Below, one piece after another: positions 38,601-53,600 of a DNA stretch of 64,000 nucleotides. The DNA is from Idiomarina xiamenensis 10-D-4 (GTDB lineage Bacteria; Pseudomonadota; Gammaproteobacteria; Enterobacterales; Alteromonadaceae): the NCBI RefSeq assembly GCF_000299895.1, contig NZ_AMRG01000015.1, forward strand, positions 1 through 64,000, read 5' to 3'. Below the pieces are notes generated by a model, which ran no database searches, was not told the origin of the DNA, and saw nothing but the letters and a program-made list of their open reading frames with translations. The translations under genes were made by a program, and so were the position numbers. Numbering within the stretch: position 1 is the first letter of the stretch; every line of letters starts with the position of its first letter.

Positions 38601-41600
38601 TGCCAATAACCGATCGGCAACACCTTGTTTATCTTCGCCAATCTCTTCAGATACGACATCAATATTACGGCAGATAACATTGGCAAATTCCTGGCGGATA
38701 ACCTTAACCGGGCCTTTAATCAGGGCTTTGCTCGGTACCACAGCTTCAACACCCAGAGCCGGCTGCATATCGCTAGACAAGATGCATAAATGCAATTCAT
38801 CGTTGCTCATGCGCTCACCAATCGTTTTGGCCAATTGGAATAAGGTGTAAAAGCCAAGATTCATCTGTATCTGGATATCAAAATTGTCATCCCAAGACTC
38901 TAAGGTCCAGCCATAAACGATGCGGTTTGGCAAACGCTTATCCTGCTTAAGCTGCTTGAACACTGAATCTAAATCTTTCTTATTAGCCGCCCGAACCACG
39001 AAACTACCGTCTTTCTTGATTTGATAGCGCTCACCATGGTAAACGAGTACAGAATCGATTCCTTTATCTTCCGCTGCTTGTATTAGACGGTCACAAACAC
39101 CGTTGTTATCTGCAAACACTAACCAACAAGCAGCAGTAGAGTCACTCTCAGCAACCTCATTACTTTGATCTTTGTCCCTAGCCCACAGTGGGAAGAAAAA
39201 CGAATCAGCCAAATCGTATTTTGGCTCTTGCGACATCAACAACTGACTGGCAAGGGACTCTTGGTGTTCGAACGCCGTTTCAATCCAATAGCTTTGACGG
39301 TCATAGGCGTACCCCGGCAATGGAATACGGTGACGGCGCTCTCCTTCGTAATAACGGTGCCATGCTGGCGCACAGCCCAATACCCAAAGTTTCGCCAGCG
39401 CTGCGGTGAATATTGCGACATCATTGTCTTCAACGTACACAGTGCGCATGGTTTGAACCGCAAAGGCTCCGCTGCCATCACGAGTAACCGCTGCGCGTTG
39501 CTTAATCAATGAGGTCAAGCTCTGGCCTGGACCCACCTCAACTAGCGCCCAGTTACCGTCGGCTAATAAGGTATCGATACAGTCGCCAAAACGAGCTGTT
39601 TGGCACGTATGTTCAACCCAGTACTCTTCGTCAATAATGTGCTCGCTATCTAGCCAGCTACCAGTGACATTAGATAAGAAACGAATGGTGGGTGTCTTGA
39701 ACTCGACTTCTCTTACTAATTCAGCCAGTTGCTCTTTGACTGGAGCCATCATAGAAGAGTGGAAGGCATGTGTGGTCAGTAAGCGGCGACACATCACCTG
39801 CTGACTGCTCAACTGTTGCTCCAAGGCTTCAATCGCGCTGTCGCTACCAGAGGCAATGGTCAGTTTAGGGCCATTGACAATACCAATATCTATAGCTTGG
39901 CCAAGCTGTTCAATTGTGTCTCGCAACTCTTCAATAGACAAAGGTACTGCCAACATCGAGCCACCCGGCAAGCTATTGATAAGCTTGGCGCGCTCGGCCA
40001 CCAACTTAAGTGCATCCTCCAGTGAAAGAATGCCAGCCAATGTTGCTGCGGTATATTCGCCAAGGCTATAACCGACCACGGCTTCAGGAACAATGCCGTT
40101 ACGGATCAGGTGATTGGCGAAACAATACTGGACAATAAAAGTGCAAGGTTGAGCAAATACAGTTTGATTCAACTTGGTGCTGAATTCGTCATTCGGAACT
40201 TGGCCCAACATCATCGCTTTGGCGCGGTCAAATGATGGCATGTCCTCAACGAACAAGACATCACGCAGATTCGTATCTAAAACATCAGCAAGTACTTCGA
40301 AGCAATATTCCATATCGTTACGGAAGGCCTCTTCCTCACGATATAAATCGCCAGCCATGTTTACATACTGATCACCCACACCAGTAAACATAAAAGCTAC
40401 AGGTTGCTTACTCGCGGTCTTAACCGATTTAAATATTCTATCTGCTTTATCACCGCGCAATGCGTCTATTAACTCTTTATGAGATCGCCCCACAACTGCA
40501 AGACGTTCGCCGAATTCGCGGCGACCACAATGCAAAGTATAAGCCGCGTCCGCCAAGTTAATTGCATTATCGGCAGCCAAGGCATTAGCGAGATTTTCAC
40601 GCATCGCCTCTAGAGACGTTGACGTTTTGGCAGACAACGTCATAAATTGCCATCGTTTACCAGCAACGCTCGACTCTGGTTTAGGCGCTTGTTCCAATAT
40701 AATGTGTGCATTAGTGCCACCCACACCCAAAGTCGTAACAGCGGCGCGGAGCGGAATCGACGATTCCGGCAACTTATACAAAACATTACGTACTTTGAAC
40801 GGACTGTTTTCTAAATCCATCTTCGGATTCGGCTTTTCAAAGTGTAATGTCGGCGGAATAACACCGGTACGCAGCACGTTGATCGCCTTAATCATGCCAA
40901 TAGCGCCAGCGGCACGGTCGGTATGACCGAAGTTGGTTTTAATCGAACCTAAAGTAACGAACTGCCTTCTATCGGTGAATTGGCGATAAGCGCGGGTCAA
41001 TGCCGCCACTTCAATAGGATCGCCCAGTTCAGTTGCCGTACCATGCGCTTCGATATAATTGATATCTTCAGGCGTCAACTGAGCGTCTTCCAATGCTCTG
41101 ACGATAACCTCAGATTGACGTTCTACACTCGGTGCGGTAAATCCTGCTTTTAATGAACCGTCATTGTTGATGGCAGACCCTTTGATAACAGCATGGATAG
41201 TATCCCCATCCTCTTGAGCATCGGTCAAACGCTTGAGCAACAGCATCGCACAACCGTCAGAAAATACTGTACCTTGGCCGCGCGCATCGAAAGTCCGGGT
41301 ATGGCCGTCTGGTGAGCCTTGATTATTCGGCTCGAACAAGTAACCATGCTTATTAGGCACCAATACAGAAACACCACCGGCTAATGCCATATCTGATTCG
41401 CCGGTACGCAAGCTCTGACATGCCAGATGAATACTCACGCCAGAGGTTGAACAGTAAGTGCCGATAGACAGGCTCGGCCCACTTAGGTTGAGCTTGTATG
41501 AAATACGCGTAGACAATGAGTCTTGGGTATTACCCAAATTGGTTTCGAAGCGATCCAATCCAGCCCAAACTTCTTTATCGCGATGCAGTTGCATCTGATA

Positions 41601-44600
41601 GAGACTCTGGGTCGTACCGGCAAACACACCGACCAAGCCATCAAAACGATGAGAATCATAACCAGCGTGTTCCATAGTCGCCCAAGCGACTTCCAACATC
41701 ACACGGTGCTGCGGGTCGATCAATTCGGCTTCGCGAGGATTAAAGCCGAATACTCCAGCATCGAACATATCGATATTATCTAGAATACCGCGCTTTTTGA
41801 CATAATTCGGATCATTGACCAAAGCGGTAGAAATACCAGACTCTAGCAATTCCTCATCAGTAAACGTCGATATGGTTTCTCTCCCATGGACGAGGTTATC
41901 CCACATGGTGTCAACATCCTTGGCTCCTGGGAAACGCCCAGCAAAGCCGATCACCGCAATATCGTCACACCCAGCAGCAGCTCTTGCATTACGACGACGT
42001 TGTTGAAGACGCTCAGCATCACCACTTTGTTCCTGTACGTCTTTATCGCTACCCAAACGTTTACTTAATTCACTGACGCTTGGTGCTTCGAACAGCAATA
42101 CCGGTGACAGGGAAACATCGAACTCACGCTGCAACTCGGCAATAACTTGCATCGAGATAAGTGAGTTGCCACCCAACTCGAAGTAATTGTCATCCAATCC
42201 GACTTGATCGATACCAAGCACATTCTGCATTACACGAGCGACACGTTTTTCGGTTTGGTTGTTGGCTGCAATAAAAGTGGTGCTCAATTCAGGACGAGCG
42301 TAGTAACGCCTCTCGGCTTCGTCAATCCCTACTTGGCTCATGCGTTTACGATATACCCACTGGTTCAATCGCTCATACAAATCGGCTGTCGAATTGACCA
42401 AGTGACAAGCCTTAGAGCTAGACAAGATGCGACAAACGGCATCCACGCCCTCTTCCGGCAACATCAAAAACTCTTCGAGAGTTGTACCTTCATGGTCCTG
42501 TTCGCCGTTTTCACGTGCCCAACTATCCCAATTGACCGCAACCCAGCGGGTCACAGGATCATTCCTGTGGGCGAAAGCTACCCCGTCTTCATAAGAGTTG
42601 GCGGCAGCATACATCGACAACTGCATCCCCCCCAGAGTGGCAGCTAAAGACGAAAACAGCATACAGAAGTCAAGCTCTCGCTCGGCAATTAGACGCTCAA
42701 TAACTTGGGTACCGGCAACTTTAGCTAGGAAGTGAGCCTCACTGCGCTCGCGGTCAACCTCCAAGATCACCGCATGAGACTGTGCGGTAATCACACCGGC
42801 GGCATGAAACAAACCATTCAGCTTGCCATATTGCTGCTCTACATCCGCAAAGATTTTAGTCATTGTCGGTTCATCGGCAATATCACCGGTAACGACAAAG
42901 ACATTACCGCCTGCTTCATTCACCTCACGCAAACGCGCGATTTGGCGGCCAACACCATCCTCTGAGCCATGCTTGGCCAGATAGCTATCCCAATCGTCTT
43001 GTGCCGGGAATGGCCGACGCGACAACAACGCAACATTAGCCTGATACTTAGCAGACAGCATGCTCGCGATATTCATGCCGACATTACCTAAGCCGCCAGT
43101 GATCAGGTAATTGCCACCTTGACGCAATACATGGTTGTTTTCTCTCACGTCTTGAAGAGGGCAAGAAACGTAAGACTGCACATAGCGCTTGCCTTGACGG
43201 TAAGCAACGGCCACATCGTCGTTAGTACTCAGCAATTCTGTCATTACCTCATCGACGTTAATTTGTCCGGCGACAAAGTCGATACCGCGAACGGTAATGT
43301 TAGGAAATTCCTGCGGAATGGTACGGTAAGCACCAACATTAGTGAATTTGGCAGGCACAACGTTATCTTGTCCAACGGCCATATAAAGGTCACTTGAAAC
43401 CACATCGATGTGAGCCGGAGCGTTCATGCGACCATCAGATAAACCTTGCGCCATCGCCAAGACGCTGAAAAAGCCACGTTTTTGAACCGCTTCAAACTCC
43501 GACAGCTCCGTCAAACTACCACAATGAAGCAAGTGCTCCGGCTTGAAACCCTGCTCGCACAGCTCGGCGACTGATTTACGCAATTGGCTCGGTTGATCGG
43601 CATCGACGACATATTTGCATTCGCTAAGTTTGGCAAACTTAGCGCCGTCAACCAAAGTGATCAAAACACACTTGCCGCCTGCGTCGCTGATGCGGTTGTA
43701 TACCTGTTCGGTCAGCGGCTGTTCAAAGCCGACCACCAGCCATTTGGCATCCTTAACCTTAATAGTATCGAGGTGTTCTTGTTGGATAGCAGCCGTTTGC
43801 CAGCATTGCTCATAAAACCAAGCACCAACATCCTCGATTTTACAACCTTTGTTATCGACATCGCGTTTGATGTCGATCCAATAGCGTTGGCGCTCAAACG
43901 GGTAAGTCGGCAGCGATACTCTGCGACGAGTTTCATTGTGGTAGAAGCGCTGCCAATCAGGCGTACAGCCACTACTCCATGCGGCAGCAACAGCGTTCAA
44001 TAGGCTTTTTAGGTCAGAGGCATCCTCATAGATGGTGCGCATGGTTTGAGCAACAGTCAACTGATCACTATCAATGCGGAATTGTGGATGCTGCCGAACC
44101 ATCGACGTAAGGCTTTGACCCGGTCCGACCTCAAGGATAACTTGACGGCCTTTGCTCAACAACTTGTCTAGCGCTTCACCAAAGCGAACGGTGTGGCACA
44201 TGTGTTTGAGCCAGTAGTTCGGATCGGTTGCCAGTTCAGGAGTAATCCAATCACCGCTGACGTTTGACAAGTAAGGAATAAACGGCTCATTCAACTCAAT
44301 GTTATTCAGTACTTTTTCTAGTTCTGGACAAGCCGCTTCCATCATTTTAGAGTGGAAAGCGTGCGTGGTTTGCAGTCTGCGACTAAACAATTCTTTGTCT
44401 TTAAGTACGCTTTCCAAAGCCGCGATATCTTGTTCAGAGCCGGCTACCACAGTCATATTTGAACCATTGGTAATGGCAATCGACAGATTGTCATTTAAAA
44501 GCTGCCTTAACTGTTCTTCACCTGCAGGAACAGCCAGCATGCAACCAGGCTCAAGTTGGTCGATTATCCTCGCGCGCTCAACCACCAATGTCAGCGCATT

Positions 44601-47600
44601 TTCCAACGATAGGGTTCCGGCAATGGTGGCTGCAGCAAACTCGCCAACACTATATCCGACCAAAGCCTCCGGAACGAGGCCCCAACTGATGAGCAATCTT
44701 GCTAAGGAGTACTCCACAACGAATACTGCCGGTTGTGCAATCCGAGTAGAGTTTAAAGCTGACGGTACCGCATCCCCGCCTTTGTCTCCTCGGAAGAATA
44801 AAGCGTTGAGATCCTGCTTCGAAGTTTGCTGCGTGACGTTATCATCAAACAACACCGATTTGAGGTCCAAGTCGCTGTTTTGCTCCAACCAGTCAAAACA
44901 CTTATCCATCGCAGCTTTGAACTCGGGCTCAGTCTGATACAACTGCGCGCCCATGTTGACATAATGTTCACCAACACCAGGGAATATAAAGGTCACAGGT
45001 GACTTGTCACTATTAGAATTGGTGACGACGGCAGCATCATTTTGGCCGCGCAAAAGCTCAATCGCATTTTCGGAAGATTGGCAGATAACGACTTTGCGTT
45101 CACGCATCTCTTTGCGGCCGAACTGCAAAGTGAAGGCTATATCGGCCAAAGAAAGCTCGTTATGCGTTTCAATATAATCGGCCAAGTTGTGTGACATTTT
45201 GTCTAATGCTTTTGGAGTTCTGGCCGAAAGTGTTAGCATTTGCCATTCGCGGCTAGCACTGGTGGCCGGCAGCAACGGTGCTTCTTCGACAATGACGTGG
45301 GCATTAGTCCCACCAATACCCAAAGCATTTACCCCGGCAATACGCGGTTTCTCACTTCGCTTCCAAGGGCGAAGTTCAGTATTGACGAAAAACGGACTGT
45401 CATTGAAATCGATTTCTGGATTTGGCGCTTCAAAGTTCAAAGACGGTGGTAACACCTCGTGTTTGAGCGACTGCACCACTTTGATGAAACCGGTGGCACC
45501 TGCGGCACGGTCCAAGTGACCGAAGTTACTCTTAACAGAACCTAAAGCAACAAAATGACGTTTATCGGTGCTGAAGCGGTAGGCGCGGTTCAATGCTGCG
45601 ACCTCAATCGGATCTCCCAACTCAGTCGCACTGCCATGGCCTTCAACATAAGATATTTGCTCGGGTTCAACCTCCGCAACCGCCATCGCCGAAGCAACGA
45701 CCTCAGACTGACCTCTAACACTTGGTGCGGTAAAACCAGCTTTAACGGCACCATCATTATTGATAGCTGACCCACGGATCACCGCGTGAATCTGGTCGCC
45801 ATCAGCCAAAGCATCTTCCAGACGTTTCAACGTAACGACCGCAGCACCATCACCAAAGATAGTGCCGGTTGCGCCAGCGTCATAACTACGCGTCTGACCA
45901 TTACACGATTCTTGACCACCTGGGTTGTACTCATAACCGAATTTAGTCGGAACACGTACGGAAACACCACCAGCCATCGCAATATCTGATTCACCGACAC
46001 GTAGACTTTGACAGGCTAAGTGAATGGCGACCAAAGAAGTTGAACAGAAAGTTTGCACCGACACACTTGGTCCACGGAGGTCGAGCTTATAAGAAACCTT
46101 GGTACACAAAGCATCTTTATCGTGGGAGATAACGTTATCAAGATTAACGAAATCTTTACCGAATTCAGTGTTAGCGATAAGGTCAACACCATAACTACTC
46201 ATGTTAGCACCGGCAAATACACCGATGTTGCCAGCATAACGACTGGAGTCGTAACCAGCGTCTTCCAACGATTCCCAAGCACATTCAAGGAAGAGTCGGT
46301 GCTGCGGATCCATCACTTCAGCTTCACGAGGCGTGTAGCCAAAAAACGCGGCATCAAATTCTTCGACATTTTCCAAAATTGAACGAGCACGGATATAATT
46401 CGATTGACAATAAAGGCTTGGACTGACTCCCGCCTCCTTTAACTCTTCATCGCTGAAAAAACTAATTTTTTCAACGCCTTCAGCAATGTTTTGCCAGAAC
46501 TGTTCAACGCTATTACTACCTGGAAAACGACCCGACATACCGATGACGGCAATAGGAACCATTCCACCACGGTTGCTCAACTCTCGCCGACGCTGTAACT
46601 GGGCTTTGAAGGTTCCTTCTTCCTGTTGCGCTTCATTGCCGTTCGGCATCAAGTGCTTGTTCAACTCGCTAATAGTACCAGCATCAAACAACAATACCGG
46701 GCTGACCTGAGTACCAAATTCCTCTTGCAGTTGCGCCGCAACTTGCATCGCCGACAACGACGTACCACCCATGTCGAAAAAGTTATCGTTAACCCCAATC
46801 TTGTCGATGCCCAAAACTGAGCGGTAAACCTTAGCAATACGCCGCTCTGTTTCGTTACTAACTTCAACATAAGCAGTCGGTAAGTCAGGACGTTGATAGA
46901 GATTCATGGCAACGTCTTCTTCTTGAACGATATGCTTCGGCTGCTTAGCACGTAAAAATTCACCGCTCACCCATTGTTCAAGACGAGCGTGCAAAGAACC
47001 GGTCGAGTGAATCAGGCGCAGCGTTTTGGAAGCCATGGCACGAGTCAAGGCATCAAGCCCCTCTGCCGGCGTCATCGCAAACTGGGCAATGGTTGGCTCA
47101 GTAGAAGTATCGGCTTGGGCAAGTTCTTCATCGCTTCTAACATCCCAAGAATCCCAAGCAATTGAGCTGTAGCGAACCCCCTCAGTGTCTCGCTTGGACT
47201 CCACAAATGCATCAAGGTATTGGTTGGCAGCACAATATGCGGCAAAACCGAAGCCCCCTAATACAGTCGATACCGATGAAAACAATAAGCAGAAGTCGAC
47301 GTCGTGCTGCTGTAGTAACTTATCAAGAACCAAAGTACCTGTGACCTTGGACTTGAAATGAGCAATACTGTCTTGTTTGGTAGTATTTTGGATCGGAATC
47401 AGAGACTCTAACGTCGCATAACCAGCCGCATGCACTACCCCGTCGACTTTTCCCCAATGTTTGGAAACATCCGACATCACGTGCGTCATTGCAGCTTCAT
47501 CAGCAACATCCGCTTTATAAGTGCGGACTTCTCCCCCCAACGATTCAAGAGCCAATATCGAATGGATCTTACCGACTACACCGTCGTCAGCATGTTTTTG

Positions 47601-50600
47601 CTCAAGATATTCATCCCATGACTCACGAGCCGGTAAATCGGTACGCCCTGTCAACACCACTTTGGCATTGAACTGACCGAGAAGATAACGCGCAATAATC
47701 AAACCGATACCGCCTAGACCACCGGTGATTAAGTAAACGCCTTTATCCTTGAAGCCGACTTCATCACGTTGTGCTGACTTAATTGGGTCAGCAACAAACG
47801 TTTGAACAAAGCGTTGACCATCCCGATAGGCAACGTAGACATCAGTGCATTTACTATATAGCTCAGCAACTAAACTACCCATTTCAGACGCCATCTCCAT
47901 GTCGATGGTACGGCAAGTCACATTTGGGTATTCCTGTGGAATTACGCGGGCAGGGCCGAGCAAAGTCGAAGCTAGCGGCGTAATTTTCTCATCGCCTTTC
48001 ACCAAGCTAATGTCCGAGCAGACAACGTTCAATTTCAGCGGCTGGTTCCAACGACACTGACCGATGGCTTTGGCCAACCATATCAAAGCATAGTAAGCGC
48101 GCTCACTTTCTTGACGACCGCTAAGGAAAGTAATTTGGTCAACCATAATGCCTTGTGACTGAATCTGACTGAGCAACAACTGGTAGTCTTCAACTTCATT
48201 AATGTTAAGGCCATAGTGCACGTCATTGTGTTGAATATACTCATCTGCTTGTTTGGCTAATAGCACCGTGTGACCATCTTCACGAAGCTTTTCAACCAAC
48301 TCGTCTGCATTCTGCTCGTCTGCCAATATCAAATGACATTGCTGTTCAACAGCTGTAGATGCGTCCAAAGCTTTATTCTGCCACGCAGGCTTGTAGAACC
48401 AATTGGACGGATCCGGTTGTTTGCCCGCGGCTGGACTCAGCAATCCGGCGATGGTGTCCGCCTGGGGCACATCAATCCAGTAACGCTGGCGCTGGAACGG
48501 ATAAGTCGGCAGTGACAAACGGGCACGGCGCTCACCGCTCCAAAAGCATTTAAACGGCAATTGATAGCCCGCTAACCATAACTTAGCAATAGCACGCAGC
48601 AAGAACGCCTGATCGGAATGGTTGTCGAATTCATTACGACAACTTGGCACCACCACACGAGCACTAGACTGTTTAAATTGCGGTTGCATCCGAACGATAG
48701 AGCACAAACTCTGCCCTGGCCCGACTTCGAGCAAAGCACAACTCTGCTCGCTCAACAGGTGCTCAAGGCTCTGAGCAAACAACACGGTATGACGCATATG
48801 ACGGCCCCAATATTCAGGAGATATTGCTTCTTCATCGGTCAACCAGTTGCCCGTTACATTAGACAAAATAGGAATAGTCGGCGGGCTCAACTCAAATCCA
48901 GCAAGCATGTTTTCGAGCTCTTCAACTACCGGCTCCATCATCGCCGAATGAAATGCATGGCTGGTGCCTAAGCGACGACTCAAAATGCCGTCGCTTTCCA
49001 AACGTGACTGAAGGTTGTCGATAGCGTCTATTTCGCCTGACAAAACAGTCATCTCAGGACCATTAATGATCCCAACAGATACCGAATCACTCAGATAAGG
49101 CTCAAGCTCATCTATGCCCGTTGACACACCGAGCATTGCACCTTCAGGTAATTCGGCGATAAGACTTGCACGGGTTGCAACAATTCGCAGCGCTTCTTGC
49201 AATGTAAAGACGCCAGCTATGGTTGCCGCAACATATTCGCCTAAGCTATAACCGATAAGCACATCAGGTTTAATACCCCAAGATTGCAACAAACGGCACA
49301 TTGCATATTCAAGAACGAACACCGCTGGCTGAGCCGCCTCGGTTTCGGTTAATATACCGAGCTCACGTTCACCTGAGAGCATCCGTTTGAAAGCCTCATT
49401 GTCGTCGTGTTTAAACTGAGGCTCTTCGCGTAAAGCGTCGAGTAAATCAAGTCCCATTTCACGATTCAAGAACGAACAACATTCCTCAACCCACTTTCGA
49501 AATTCAGGTTCGGTACGATAAAGGCCAGCGCCCATGCCCAAATAATGATCACCGACACCGGCAAAAATCATCCCCAACGAATTCGGGAATTTATCTAGAA
49601 CCGTGTCACGCAACATACATTCAGGTGCTAAACCACGCAGAGCTTTAATTGCCTCTTCATGAGTGTGACAAACCACGGCGCAACGATGCTGATAAGCACG
49701 GCGACCAATTTGCAGTGTATAGGCCACATCGGATAGATTCGCTTGCGGATTTTGCTCAAGGTAAATAGCTAAATTTTCACAAGCGCTGTCAAGAGCAGCT
49801 TCAGAAACCGCAGAGAGAACCAGCATGTTGCACGCTCTGGCCCGACTTGACGGCATTACCTTAGGAGCCTCTTCCAACACGATATGAGCATTTGTACCAC
49901 CAATACCCATAGCATTTACCGCTGCACGACGGACGTTGTTGGTGCGTTTCCAAGGGCGTAATTCGGTATTGACGAAGAATGGGGAATTATCCAAATCCAA
50001 CTGTGGATTCGGCTTTTCAAAGTGCAAAGTCGACGGAATCATTTCATGATGCAAAGACAGCGCCGCTTTAATGAGACCGGTAGTGCCAGCTGCACGGTCA
50101 AGATGCCCTACATTACTTTTCACCGAGCCGATACCGCAGTATTGATTTTTTACCCCAAACTGGTGATAAGCCTTTGTCAGTGCACGTAATTCAACCGGGT
50201 CGCCTAGTTCAGTAGCCGTACCATGGGCCTCAACGTACCCAATGGTTTGCGGGTCAACGTCGGCAGCCCGCAAGGCATCGACGATACACTGGCTTTGACC
50301 TGTCACACTCGGAGCGGTATAACCAGTTTTCATACCGCCGTCATTATTGATTGCGGAACCTTTGATTACAGCATAGATGCGGTTTCCATCGGCAAGGGCA
50401 TCATCCAAACGCTTAAGTGCCACCATCGATATACCGTTACTGAGCAAGGCGCCTTTACCATCTTTGTCAAATGGTCGGCAATGACCATCTGGCGAATCAA
50501 TCCCCCCTTGTTCAAACAAATAACCGACTTCTTGAGGTGTGGCGATGCGGGAACCACCAGAAATCGCAAGATTGCAGTCCCCCTGAAGCAAGCTGTTGCA

Positions 50601-53600
50601 TGCCATATGGGTGGCAACCGCAGAAGTCGAACAGAACGTTTGTACGTTGACACTTGGCCCTTTCAAATTCAGCTTATAACTGACCTTGGTAGTTAACGCA
50701 TCATTGTAGGTGGCGATACTCAAGGCTAAGCTGGGTAATTTAGCTTTAAGCTCTGGGTTGGACAGCAAGTTCAGCATGTAAGTACTGATGTTCGCACCAC
50801 CGAACAAGCCAATACGGTCATTTTCTCCTTCACCAGTCTCACCGGCGTCTTCCAACGCTTCCAAAGTGCATTCAAGGAACAGGCGGTGTTGAGGGTCGAG
50901 TAGCTCCGCTTCACGAGGCGGGAAACCAAAGAACTGAGCATCGAACTTATCGACATCAGGAATGTAACCAGCCACTTTGACATAGTTTGGATGGGCCAAC
51001 ATCTCAGGGCTAACGCCACTTTCCAATAGTTGCTCATCGTCAAGAAAGCTTATACCTTCTTTACCCTCTACCAAATTTTGCCAAAATTGCTCAACATTTT
51101 TGCTATTGGGAAAACGACCCGACATCCCGACGATAGCGATATCGCGAGATTTAGATCGCACATTGTCGTTATTGCCGATACTTGTTTTGTTACCTTTGCT
51201 AGTCGCTTGTTCTGTCGACTTTTTGCCGTTTTCAGTGGTCACCGCCTGAGTTTCTTTCGCCGCACTTTTTGCCTTTTCAGCAAAGCTGTTTTGTGCAATA
51301 TCGACATACCCCCCATGCTCTTTGAGGTATTGCACCATAGTCGCAACAGTTGGCGCTTCATACAGTACAGTTGCGTTTAAACTAACCCCAGTTAAACGAC
51401 CAAGCTCAGCCATTAATTGCAGGCCGATTAGTGACGTGCCGCCTAAATCAAAGAAACGGTCGGTCGGCCTGAGCGATTTAACACCCAAGAATCGTTGCCA
51501 AACCTGATGAACGGTTGTTTCAAGCTGATCAATGGATTTAACTGGCTCATCTACTGTCGGAGAAATCTTTTGCTCAATTTCGTTAGTACTTTCAGGATGC
51601 TGCCAAATCATCGACTTTAGCTTAGCCAAATCATCACGAATTTGTTCAACGCTAGTACCGCAAACCATGATTTGAGGTTGTGCCATAGTCAATGCATCGA
51701 CAAAAGCCTGCGCACCTTGTTCATCGGTCAAACCACATTGCTTACGGTTATTGATCAAGAAGTTCTTTACTTGAGTCGGGAAGCCGCTCAAACCATCCGA
51801 CCAAGCATTCCATTGCCATTCACCCCAGATAATAGAGATGACTTTGCCTTGACCTTCACGGCAAGCCAAAGCATTCATATAAGCATTGGCTGCGGCATAC
51901 TCGGTTTGGCCTGGGCCACCACCAAGTGTTGAAACGGTTGAAGAGCACAATACCAACCGTGGAATATGCAGTCGTTTGACTTCGGCCAATAGGATATCAG
52001 TCCCTAATGTCTTAGGGAGTAAGATCTGGTCGATTTGGTCTTTGCTCTTACCATGCAACAAACCACTACCGGCTACACCAGCAGCGTGAATGACACCGTC
52101 GATTGGACCAAAGTGTGCAGTGATGTTATTAAATGCTTTCGCAACTTGACCGGCATCAGTAACATCAGCTTGTACCAGCATAAGTTCGCCACCAGCCTGC
52201 TCTAAACTTTGCAGAATTTTAAGCAATTCGGCTCGCGAATCATTGGCGGCTATGAGTTGCGACCATTGATCCTTGGCAGGCATTGCGCTACGCGCTACCA
52301 AAGCAACTCTGGCTTTGTTGACTGATTGCAATTGTCGCGCCAATGCACGACCAATACCACCAGTACCACCAGTTATCACGTATACCCCGCCATCATAGAT
52401 TGCAGGTTCTGCACTAGCGACAGGTTCTACCGCGTTAAAACTTAATGCTAAGAGGTTGTCACCTCTAATACACACGCTGCGTTGTCCGATTTCACTCACC
52501 AAAACTTCGGTCACCAAGCGAATCGGTTGTTGTAATGCTAAGTCGACGTGCTGACACTGCCAGTTGGGATTTTCATACTGCAAGGTATGCAGCGTCCCCA
52601 CCACCATTGCCGAAGCAGGTAATACGATATCTTGTGCTGTCGCTTTATGGGCCAAAGTCGTCAATAGGCGCAAACGGCCACTGCTTTCAGATGGTAAAGA
52701 TTGGACCAAGTGAACCAGGCGCTCAAACGCATCGGTTGCAATATCTTGCACTGTTCTGTCAGCTCTTAACGGCCATGCGTAGACGATATCACTGCAGCTA
52801 ATCGATTGCTTTTTAAGCTGATCAAATAATAGCCGGTAGTCATCGGGTTCATTAGCTCGGATCGTGTAGTTCGGATGGGTGCTATCGAATGCATCACCCT
52901 GGTGAACCAAAATCACACCTTTGCCTTTTTTCTTGAGGGCGTGAGCCAATTGCGTTGCATAACCGTCGCTATCGACAAAAATCAATAGATCGTTTTGCTC
53001 AGCTAAAGCTTCACTTGCTTGGATCGTTTGCCATTCAGGTTTAAGGTAAATAGGCGAGCGCTGTTCGCCAGTAACGTCAATGCTATCACCAAACCAGTGG
53101 CGTGATGCGTCAAACAGCCAACTTGGCATACTCACCTGTTTAACCGGTAGGTCAACATAGGTACGTTTAAAATCGATTGTTACACCTGCGAGCCACAAAT
53201 TAGAGACTGCACGTAAGAAGAATGCTTGGTCTGGTTGCTCGTCAAAACCATTGCGACAGCTTGGCACAACAACATGACTTTCGCTGTCAAAATCCGATTG
53301 CATTCTGACGATAGAACTGAGGCTTTGCCCAGGGCCGACCTCGACAAAGGCTTGATATCCATAATTTAGAAGACAATTCAAGCCATCAGCAAACTGTACC
53401 GTTTGACGTAGATGGTTTGCCCAATAGGCAGGTGACATCGCCTGTTCGTCGGTCATCCAAGTACCGCTAACGTTCGATACTAAAGGCATCTCAGGTGCAT
53501 TGAGCTCAATCTCATGCAACAATTGCTGAAGAGGTTCAATAACGGGTTCCATCAGAGCCGAATGAAAGGCATTACTAGCACCGATATAACGGCTAATTAC

